A DNA stretch of 10,949 bases from NCBI GenBank assembly GCA_003221075.1, contig QHUF01000056.1, positions 1-10,949 of the forward strand, read 5' to 3'. The position numbers and the translations under genes were made by a program. The notes beneath the pieces were generated by a model that was not told the origin of the DNA, made no database searches, and was given only the letters and a program-made list of their open reading frames with translations. The DNA comes from Gemmatimonadota bacterium. GTDB lineage: Bacteria; Gemmatimonadota; Gemmatimonadetes; Gemmatimonadales; GWC2-71-9. Each line of letters begins with the position of its first letter. Position 1 is the stretch's first letter. Of the stretch, positions 5,628-10,949 are shown in pieces.

Positions 5628-5750
5628 GCGTGCGCTCCCCCCCTTTCGAGGCCGCCCTCGCGCCCCCGGCGGCTCGCAGATAAATAGGGGCTATGGGATG
5701 CTGGCGGGCAACCGGGCTGCCCCGCGCACCCGACTCCCGGGAGGGGTGTC
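5628..5750. promoter_or_regulatory. Divergent pfkA-nagB control region
   Basis: A 123-base gap that must hold promoters for both genes. An AT-rich island (TAAATA at 5681-5686; TATTTA on the minus strand) stands out in GC-rich surroundings and could serve as a -10 on either strand, but no matching -35 is convincing. A hairpin (GGGCA 5706-5710 with TGCCC 5718-5722) and a 10-base palindrome CTCCCGGGAG (5734-5743) follow. The palindrome overlaps the nagB Shine-Dalgarno (GGAGG, 5740-5744), so it could act as an operator or mask the ribosome site. Confidence 0.45.
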
Positions 5751-6536
5751 ATGGAAGTGATCATTCAACGCGACTACGAGCAGATGAGCGAGACCGCGGC
5801 GCAGGTCGTCGCCGACGTGCTCAACACCAAGCCCAACGCCGTGCTCGGCATGGCGACCGGGTCCACGCCCCTGGGCCTGTACCAGGAGCTGGTGCGGCTG
5901 CACAAGGCGGAGGGGCTCGACTTCTCCCGGGTGACGACGTTCAACCTCGACGAATACGTGGGCCTGCCGGTGAATCACCCGCAGAGCTACCACCACTTCA
6001 TGCACGAGCACTTCTTCCAGCACGTGAACATCCCGCGGCAGAATATCAACATCCCGTCGGGCACGACGAGCAACTATCCCGCCTTCTGCCAATGGTACGA
6101 GGCGCGCATCGCGGAATGCGGCGGCATCGATCTGCAGATCCTGGGCATCGGCGTTGACGGCCACATCGCCTTCAACGAGCCGGGGAGCTCCCTGAGCTCG
6201 CGGACGCGGCTCAAGACGCTGTCCAAACAGACCATCGACGACAACGCGCGCTTCTTCGAGCGGCGGGAGCTGGTGCCGATCTACGCGATCACGATGGGCG
6301 TCGGGACCATCCTCGACGCCCGCAAGCTCGTGCTGGTGGCGAGCGGGAAGGCCAAGGCGAAGGCGATCGCCCAGACCGTCGAAGGCCCGGTCACGAGCAT
6401 GGTGACGGCGAGCGCCATCCAGCTGCACCGGGATGCGATCGTGCTCGCCGACGCGGCGGCCGCCGCGGACCTGACGATGCGCGACTACTACGAGTTCATC
6501 TACGCGGCCAAGCCCGCCGCGCCGAGGCCCCGCTGA
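5751..6536 (+). CDS. nagB: Glucosamine-6-phosphate deaminase
   Basis: 261 residues, close to the 266 of E. coli NagB. It converts glucosamine 6-phosphate to fructose 6-phosphate and ammonia in the cytoplasm, the last dedicated step of amino-sugar (chitin, peptidoglycan) breakdown. Diagnostic blocks: the phosphate loop MATGSTPLGLY (34-44), TFNLDEYVGLP (63-73) with Asp67, and VDGHIAFNEPGSSLSSRTR (135-153) with Asp136, His138 and Glu143, matching the catalytic Asp72, Asp141, His143 and Glu148 of E. coli. ITMGVGTILDA (180-190) is the usual conserved stretch. The residue before DGH is Val where Asn is common. ATG 5751 has GGAGG about six bases upstream. It is divergent from a phosphofructokinase that would use its product. 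The stop overlaps the probable start of the ABC ATPase gene. Confidence 0.97.
   Translation: MEVIIQRDYEQMSETAAQVVADVLNTKPNAVLGMATGSTPLGLYQELVRLHKAEGLDFSRVTTFNLDEYVGLPVNHPQSYHHFMHEHFFQHVNIPRQNINIPSGTTSNYPAFCQWYEARIAECGGIDLQILGIGVDGHIAFNEPGSSLSSRTRLKTLSKQTIDDNARFFERRELVPIYAITMGVGTILDARKLVLVASGKAKAKAIAQTVEGPVTSMVTASAIQLHRDAIVLADAAAAADLTMRDYYEFIYAAKPAAPRPR
6524..6527 (+). promoter_or_regulatory. Ribosome binding site supporting a CTG start at 6533
   Basis: GAGG lies five bases before CTG 6533, inside the end of nagB. No ATG, GTG or TTG occurs in this frame between here and GTG 6617. Confidence 0.4.
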
Positions 6537-7333
6537 CCGATCGTCCGATCATCCGCGTCCAGCACGTCGTCAAGTCGTTCGGGACGGTCACGGCGGTCAA
6601 CGACGTCTCCTTCGACGTGCGCCCCGGCGAGAGCTTCGCGTTCCTCGGTCCCAACGGCGCCGGCAAGACCACCACCATCAAGATGCTCACGACCCTGCTG
6701 CACCCCACGAGCGGCTCCCTCGAGCTCGACGGGCTCGATCCCACCACGCATCGGACGGAGGTGCGGCGGCGCATCGGCGTCGTGTTCCAGGATCCGAGTC
6801 TCGACAGCGAGCTGACGGCGTGGGAAAACATGGATATCCACGGCGTGCTGTACCATGTGCCGCGCCAGGCCAGGCGGGAGCGGTGTGAAGTCCTGCTGCG
6901 GATGTTCGAGCTGTGGGAGCGGCGGGCGGATCTCGTGAAAACGTTCTCGGGCGGGATGAAGCGGCGCCTCGAGATCGCCCGCGGGCTGCTGCACACGCCG
7001 AAGGTCCTGTTTCTGGACGAGCCGACGCTCGGCCTCGATCCGCAGAGCCGCAATCAGATGTGGACCCATGTGCGGAAGCTGAAGGCCACCGAAGGCGTGA
7101 CCGTGTTCCTCACCACCCACTACATGGACGAAGCGGATCGTGTGGCGGATCGCATCGCGGTGATCGACCACGGGCGGCTCGTCGCGACGGGCTCGGCCGC
7201 GGAGCTGAAGCAGCAGACCGGCACCGATTCGCTGGAAGCGGCCTTCCTCGCGCTCACCGGCACGACCATCCGCGACGAGAGCGCCACGGCCGCCGACCAG
7301 ATGCGCCAGGTCGCCCGCGTGTGGAGGCGATGA
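6533..7333 (+). CDS. ABC-2 type exporter ATP-binding protein (DrrA-like)
   Basis: 266 residues if started at CTG 6533. It powers export by the permease encoded next to it. Motifs: N-terminal strands IIRVQHVVKSFGTVTAVNDV, Walker A GPNGAGKT (39-46), Q-loop VVFQDP with Gln86, signature FSGGMKRR (138-145), Walker B VLFLDEP (158-164), D-loop GLDP (167-170) and switch His196 in TTH. The family match is to DrrA/NodI/CcmA-like ATPases of drug, polysaccharide or lipid exporters. Start choice: the conserved first two strands are encoded before the first usual start (GTG 6617), so translation must begin earlier. CTG 6533 overlaps the nagB stop as CTGA and has GAGG five bases before it. An ATC/ATT-type start at 6548 cannot be excluded. 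It is probably cotranscribed and coupled with nagB. The substrate is unknown. Confidence 0.9.
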   Translation: MTDRPIIRVQHVVKSFGTVTAVNDVSFDVRPGESFAFLGPNGAGKTTTIKMLTTLLHPTSGSLELDGLDPTTHRTEVRRRIGVVFQDPSLDSELTAWENMDIHGVLYHVPRQARRERCEVLLRMFELWERRADLVKTFSGGMKRRLEIARGLLHTPKVLFLDEPTLGLDPQSRNQMWTHVRKLKATEGVTVFLTTHYMDEADRVADRIAVIDHGRLVATGSAAELKQQTGTDSLEAAFLALTGTTIRDESATAADQMRQVARVWRR

Positions 7334-7337
7334 GCGC

Positions 7338-8090
7338 ATGACCGTCGTGGGCATTCTCTGGCTGCGGGAAGTGAAGAAGTATCTGCGCTCGCGCGTCCAG
7401 ATGGTGGCATCGCTCGGCGGCCCGCTCATGTACCTGGGCGTGCTCGGGTTCGGCTTGGGGCCGGTGTTTCAGCGCGCGGGCCAGGGCAGCTACCTCCAGT
7501 TCATGGCGCCCGGCGTGATCGGCATGACCGTGCTGTTCACCGCCATGTTCTCGGGGATCGCCATGCTGTGGGACCGCCAGTTCGGGTTCCTGAAGGAAAC
7601 CCTGGTCGCCCCGGTGCCGCGGCTCGCGATCATGCTGGGGCGCACGCTCGGCGGCGCCACCGTGGCGGTGTTGCAGGGCACCCTGATCTTCGGCGTCACG
7701 CTCATCGCGGGCTTCCGCCCCGTAAGCGTCCTCGCCGTGCCGGTCGCGTTTCTCTTGATCGCGCTGATCGCCGTAGTGTTCGCGGCGCTCGCGACCGCGA
7801 TCGGATCGACCATCAAGGAGATGCAGGGCTTCCAGATGGTGATGAACTTCCTGGTGATGCCGCTATTCTTTCTCTCCGGGGCCCTCTATCCGCTGGTGGG
7901 GCTGCCGTGGGTCCTCGCGGCGCTCACCCGGGTCGATCCGCTCACCTATGGCGTCGACGGGATGCGCGGCCTGCTGATCGGGAGGGGGAGCGCGCACTTC
8001 GGCCTCGGGGTCGACGTAGCCGTGCTGCTGGGGGTCGGGGTCGTGTTCGTGGCCGCCGGGGCGTGGCGGTTTTCGAAGATCGAGGCGTAG
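7338..8090 (+). CDS. ABC-2 type exporter permease (DrrB/NodJ-like)
   Basis: 250 residues, the membrane partner of the ATPase encoded upstream. Six hydrophobic segments are visible at about 24-42, 56-76, 105-125, 133-155, 168-187 and 226-241, the usual ABC-2 topology. Between segments 2 and 3, WDRQFGFLKETLVAPVPR (78-95) is the conserved cytoplasmic coupling region of DrrB-type permeases. FFLSGALYPLVGLPWVL (177-193) and VDPLTYGVDGMRGLL (199-213) are the typical family blocks before the last helix. ATG 7338 lies four bases after the ATPase stop, with GGAGG at 7323-7327, about ten bases upstream. The ATPase and permease would work as a dimer of each. Drug, lipid or polysaccharide export are all possible. 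The last 11 codons recur near 2365. Confidence 0.93.
   Translation: MTVVGILWLREVKKYLRSRVQMVASLGGPLMYLGVLGFGLGPVFQRAGQGSYLQFMAPGVIGMTVLFTAMFSGIAMLWDRQFGFLKETLVAPVPRLAIMLGRTLGGATVAVLQGTLIFGVTLIAGFRPVSVLAVPVAFLLIALIAVVFAALATAIGSTIKEMQGFQMVMNFLVMPLFFLSGALYPLVGLPWVLAALTRVDPLTYGVDGMRGLLIGRGSAHFGLGVDVAVLLGVGVVFVAAGAWRFSKIEA
8053..8073 (+). terminator. Hairpin plus T4 inside the permease 3' end
   Basis: CCGCC (8053-8057) pairs with GGCGG (8065-8069) around a 7-base loop, directly followed by TTTT (8070-8073). The shape is terminator-like but lies 17 bases before the stop codon, so termination here would cut the reading frame. It is probably not used strongly. Confidence 0.2.
8058..8081 (+). repeat. 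Permease 3' tail present in other copies (copy C)
   Basis: The in-gene copy of the 24-base sequence also found at 2365-2388, and in diverged form at 2445-2465. Here it encodes the C-terminal residues of the ABC permease. Confidence 0.75.
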
Positions 8091-8105
8091 GGAGCAACCT
8101 TTTAC

Positions 8106-8142
8106 GGGGTTCCGTTGTCGAACCGCTAAACAACCGGACCCC
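8106..8142 (+). promoter_or_regulatory. Imperfect 12-bp leader hairpin just before the DUF5916 gene
   Basis: 8106-8118 pairs with 8130-8142: GGGG with CCCC, then T-A, CC with GG, G-C and TTGT with ACAA. T8110 and C8134 bulge out, and the loop has 11 bases. The stem ends two bases before ATG 8145, and no Shine-Dalgarno is visible. An alternative smaller stem (GGTTC 8108-8112 with GAACC 8120-8124) is mutually exclusive with it. It may end the ABC transcript, control translation, or be an operator. Confidence 0.5.
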
Positions 8143-8144
8143 AC

Positions 8145-10706
8145 ATGCTTCTCGGATTGCCGCTCCTTGCCGCCGTCACGCTCGTCAGCCAGGCTCCTGG
8201 TGGCCCACCCCGGCGGCCCGATCCGGCACCGGTCACGCCGAAGGCGGTTACCGCGATACGCGCCGCTCAGTCGCCCACGATCGACGGGCGCGACGACGAT
8301 GCCGTGTGGCGCGAGGCCACCCCGATCACGGAATTCCTGGAGTGGCGGCCCAGCGAGGGCGGCGCGCCGAAGCTGCCGACCGAAGCGAAGGTCGCCTATG
8401 ACGCGGGCAATCTCTACGTTTTCGTGCGGTGCTTCGATCCGCACCCCGACAGCATCATCACCCTCCTCGCCCGGCGCGATTACTTCACCCCGTCCGACAT
8501 GGTGTGGTTGTGGCTCGATTCGTATCACGACCGGCGCAACGGCTTCGAGTTCGGCGTGAACCCCTCGGGGGTGAAGCTCGACGCGCAAATCTACAGTGAC
8601 GGCAACGAAGACTTCGCGTGGGACGCGGTGTGGGACGTCGCGACGCGCATCGACTCCCTCGGATGGACGGCGGAGTTCCGCATTCCGCTGTCGCAGCTGA
8701 CGTACCGACGGCAACGCAGCCATACCTTCGGCTTCACGGTCGATCGCGATGTGTACCGCTACGCCCAGCGGGTGAGCTGGCCGCTGTTGCGCCAGTCGCA
8801 GGCGGGGTTCGTGTCGCAGTTCGGCGAAATCAATGGGCTGGACGATCTCGAGGCGCCGCGCCGGCTCGAGGCCGCCCCCTATGTCGTGACGAAGAACGTG
8901 TCCCAGTTCAACGCCACCGGCATCGGGCGCACCCAGGACGTGACCGTGGGCGGCGATCTGAAATACCGCGTCGCGTCGAACCTGAAGCTCGACGCCACGA
9001 TCAATCCGGACTTCGGCCAGGTCGAGGCCGACCCCGGGGTGCTCAACCTCACGGCATTCGAGACGTTCTTCCAGGAGCGGCGGCCGTTCTTCGTCCAGGG
9101 GGCCGGGACGTTTCAGTTCAACGTCAACTGCACGGCGGTGAACGACTGCAGCACCGGGGAGGGGCTCGTGTACTCCCGGCGCATCGGTCGCGCGCCCGAG
9201 CTGGCAAGGGTCTACTCGGATACCACGTCGGCGGCGTTTACGACGATTCTGGGCGCCGCGAAGCTCACCGGGCGGCTGCCCGGAGGCCTGGCGATCGGCG
9301 CGCTGGACGCCGTGACCGCGCATGAGATCGGGGTGGGCGGCGTCACGATCGAGCCGACGACCAATTACGGCGTGCTGCGCCTGCGGCAGGACCTGCGGGG
9401 CGGCGAGTCGAGCGTGGGCGGCATCATCACCACCGTGAACCGCGGTAATGACGCGTGGAGCACGCCCTTCCTGCACAAGAGCGCGTACGTGGGAGCCCTC
9501 GATTTCCGTCACCGGTTCCCGGGCGGCCGCTATGAGCTCTCCGGCTGGTTCGACGTCAGCCGGGTCGCGGGCAGCGCGCAGGCGATCGCCGCGACGCAGC
9601 AGGATGCGACGCACTACTACCAGCGGCCCGACGATTTCCGCTTCGACCCGACGCGCACATCGCTCTCGGGCAACGCGCAGTCCCTGCAGTTCGGCAAGGT
9701 CGGCGGCAGCCACCTGCTGTTCCAGTCGAACCTGGAGCGCCGGTCGCCGGGGTTCGAGATCAACGATCTCGGCTACCTGCAGCGCGCCGACCAGATCGCG
9801 TGGAGCACGTGGGCCGGCTGGTTCGATCGCCACACGCGCAGGTACTACCAGCGGTTCCAATGGAACTTCAACTGGTGGCAGTACTGGACGACCGCGGGGC
9901 TCCCCGAAGAAAACGCGTTCAATACCAACACGCATACGACCTTCCGCAACACCTGGTCGCTGCACTTTGGCGGGACGATCGGACAACTGGGGACGACGTA
10001 TTGCTACGCGTGCGCGCGCGGCGGCCCGGCGGTGCGGCAGGACCCCTATTTCGCCCCGTGGCTCGGCATCAACGGCGACGATCGCAAGCCGATCGTGACG
10101 TATCTGTGGTTCAACTGGTTCCGCGGGGACGGCGGGCGGTCGCGCAACTTCAGCTTTTCGCCGCAGGTGACCTTCAAGATCGCGAAGCGCGTGACGGCGG
10201 CGCTGTCGCCGAGCTTTTCCCGCCGGCGCAACGACATTCAGTCGCTGGGGTCAGCCACGGACACTTTGAGCGTCACGCATTATCTGTTCGCGCATCTCGA
10301 ACAGAGGCAGCTCGCGCTGACGATGCGCGTCACCTACCCGTTCAGCCCGAGCATGTCGCTACAGGTGTACGCGCAGCCGTTCATCGCGAAGGGGACGTTC
10401 AGCGACGTCCGCGAGCTGTCGGCGAATCCGCGCGCCGCCGACTATGCGAGCCGCTATCAGGCATACGGCGACACGTCCTACACGAACAATGTCGGGGGAT
10501 TCAACTTCAAGCAGTTCCGCTCCAACGTCGTGTTCCGGTGGGAGTACCGACCCGGGTCGACGCTGTTCCTCGTCTGGAGTCAGGGTCGCCACGGATTCAA
10601 CGGCGTCGAGGGCACGCGCAGCTTCGGCGGGGACCTGAACGATCTGTTCGACCTGCGGCCGGACAACAACTTCCTGGTGAAGCTCTCCTACTGGATCGAT
10701 CGGTAG
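8145..10706 (+). CDS. CBM9-like/DUF5916 outer-membrane beta-barrel protein
   Basis: 853 residues. An N-terminal hydrophobic stretch (LLGLPLLAAVTLVSQA) acts as a signal peptide, although it lacks the usual positive charge. Residues about 44-205 form a CBM9-like beta-sandwich: SPTIDGRDDDAVW, LYVFVRCFD, then GWTAEFRIPLSQL at 173-185. From about 237 to the end is the DUF5916 region, a predicted outer-membrane barrel with alternating strands. The plug-like block INPDFGQVEADP followed by FETFFQERRPFFVQGA (about 285-320) is a strong family signature, as is the closing FLVKLSYW. Such proteins are frequent in Bacteroidota and Gemmatimonadota, often with TonB-linked uptake systems; their substrate is generally unknown. 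The C-terminus ends in Asp-Arg and lacks the common terminal Phe. ATG 8145 is fixed by a stop at 8127-8129 in frame. It starts 54 bases after the permease gene, with its own hairpin leader, so separate control is likely. Confidence 0.9.
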   Translation: MLLGLPLLAAVTLVSQAPGGPPRRPDPAPVTPKAVTAIRAAQSPTIDGRDDDAVWREATPITEFLEWRPSEGGAPKLPTEAKVAYDAGNLYVFVRCFDPHPDSIITLLARRDYFTPSDMVWLWLDSYHDRRNGFEFGVNPSGVKLDAQIYSDGNEDFAWDAVWDVATRIDSLGWTAEFRIPLSQLTYRRQRSHTFGFTVDRDVYRYAQRVSWPLLRQSQAGFVSQFGEINGLDDLEAPRRLEAAPYVVTKNVSQFNATGIGRTQDVTVGGDLKYRVASNLKLDATINPDFGQVEADPGVLNLTAFETFFQERRPFFVQGAGTFQFNVNCTAVNDCSTGEGLVYSRRIGRAPELARVYSDTTSAAFTTILGAAKLTGRLPGGLAIGALDAVTAHEIGVGGVTIEPTTNYGVLRLRQDLRGGESSVGGIITTVNRGNDAWSTPFLHKSAYVGALDFRHRFPGGRYELSGWFDVSRVAGSAQAIAATQQDATHYYQRPDDFRFDPTRTSLSGNAQSLQFGKVGGSHLLFQSNLERRSPGFEINDLGYLQRADQIAWSTWAGWFDRHTRRYYQRFQWNFNWWQYWTTAGLPEENAFNTNTHTTFRNTWSLHFGGTIGQLGTTYCYACARGGPAVRQDPYFAPWLGINGDDRKPIVTYLWFNWFRGDGGRSRNFSFSPQVTFKIAKRVTAALSPSFSRRRNDIQSLGSATDTLSVTHYLFAHLEQRQLALTMRVTYPFSPSMSLQVYAQPFIAKGTFSDVRELSANPRAADYASRYQAYGDTSYTNNVGGFNFKQFRSNVVFRWEYRPGSTLFLVWSQGRHGFNGVEGTRSFGGDLNDLFDLRPDNNFLVKLSYWIDR

Positions 10707-10816
10707 GGAGGATTCGGGGGGGGTCACGCCGCCGCGGCGGCAGGTGCACGTCCTGATCCGATTGCGGTGCCGGGTCCCGCGTGGTAAATCACCGCGGCAC
10801 TCGCACCGAGGCGGCA
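10707..10816. other. Intergenic spacer with two inverted repeats
   Basis: A 110-base gap. A perfect 14-base palindrome, GCCGCCGCGGCGGC, lies at 10728-10741. A second hairpin pairs 10777-10783 with 10790-10797 (7 bp, one bulged C, loop GTAAAT). Neither is followed by a T-run. The first could end the DUF5916 transcript; the second lies about 20 bases before the next start codon and could be part of its control region. Confidence 0.4.
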
Positions 10817-10949
10817 ATGACGACGTTCACGCTGATTCACGTGGTGTTGAGTCTTGTTGGAATCGTCGCGGGACTGGTCGTTGCGGGGGGACTCGTCGCC
10901 GGGAGGCGCCTCGACGGCTGGACCGGCACCTTTCTGGTCACCACGGTCG
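10817..10949 (+). CDS. Small integral membrane protein, 5' part
   Basis: The first 44 codons of a gene running off the right edge. ATG 10817 has GAGG (10808-10811) five bases upstream. The translation opens with MTTFTLIHVVLSLVGIVAG and continues LVVAGGLVAGRRLDGWTGTF, so a membrane helix of about 20-25 residues (4-28) is followed by a short Arg-Arg-containing loop with the turn GRRLDGWT. I recognise this opening as typical of an unnamed family of small multi-helix membrane proteins in bacteria, but I cannot give a function. Because the frame is open to the edge, the length and number of helices are unknown. Confidence 0.7.
   Translation, partial: MTTFTLIHVVLSLVGIVAGLVVAGGLVAGRRLDGWTGTFLVTTV

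Noticed and set aside
4803..5687. A 294-codon plus-strand frame opposite the phosphofructokinase gene
   Set aside because: The minus strand encodes an unmistakable phosphofructokinase. The shadow is Arg/Val/His-rich without motifs.
6617..6619. GTG 6617 as the ABC ATPase start
   Set aside because: It would remove the conserved first strands of the nucleotide-binding domain and leave an 80-base gap with coding potential after nagB.
7863..9986. A 707-codon open frame on the minus strand across the permease and DUF5916 genes
   Set aside because: It is antisense to two well-supported genes. The translation is Arg/Pro/His/Glu-rich with no recognisable domain, typical of open antisense frames in GC-rich DNA.

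Overview
The window is GC-rich bacterial DNA, densely packed, with no RNA genes, IS elements or CRISPR. The gene content fits a member of the Gemmatimonadota or a close relative: a Cys-paired RCC1-repeat lipoprotein, a Gemmatimonadota-style pilin-like domain, a CBM9-like/DUF5916 outer-membrane protein, and Shine-Dalgarno sites on only some genes. This is inferred from family content. No marker gene is present, so the phylum is not proven.

Layout. 3-416 (+) is the 3' end of an Asp-box (BNR) beta-propeller gene. It overlaps by 4 bases (ATGA) a 100-residue MoaD/ThiS-like beta-grasp protein ending in Gly-Gly (413-715). After a short spacer with one copy of a dispersed repeat come two predicted lipoproteins on +: a 493-residue Ig-like plus RCC1 propeller protein (879-2360) and a 186-residue protein of unknown function (2505-3065). 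A second, hairpin-forming copy of the dispersed repeat separates the latter from a convergent retropepsin-like protease (3137-3526, -). The protease is divergent from a membrane-anchored protein with a pilin-like C-terminal domain (3596-4414, +). That gene converges on a phosphofructokinase with pyrophosphate-type active-site residues (4437-5627, -), with a hairpin spanning both stop codons.

The kinase is divergent from nagB (glucosamine-6-phosphate deaminase, 5751-6536, +). nagB is followed with a 4-base overlap by a DrrA-like ABC ATPase that seems to start at CTG (6533-7333), then by its ABC-2 permease (7338-8090). Next is an 853-residue DUF5916 outer-membrane protein (8145-10706), preceded by a long imperfect hairpin and no Shine-Dalgarno. 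The window ends inside a small membrane-protein gene (10817-).

How the genes may work together. NagB makes fructose 6-phosphate from glucosamine 6-phosphate, and the divergent phosphofructokinase can send it into glycolysis, so 4437-6536 is a plausible amino-sugar/glycolysis junction. The ABC pair looks translationally coupled to nagB, but its substrate cannot be read from the sequence. The remaining genes are mostly cell-envelope proteins (lipoproteins, an anchored pilin-like protein, an outer-membrane barrel).

No clearly new defence or mobile system is present. The items most worth a second look are the propeller/ubiquitin-like gene pair, the pilin-domain fusion, the CTG start, copies of the permease gene's 3' tail about 5.7 kb upstream, and the leader hairpin before the DUF5916 gene.
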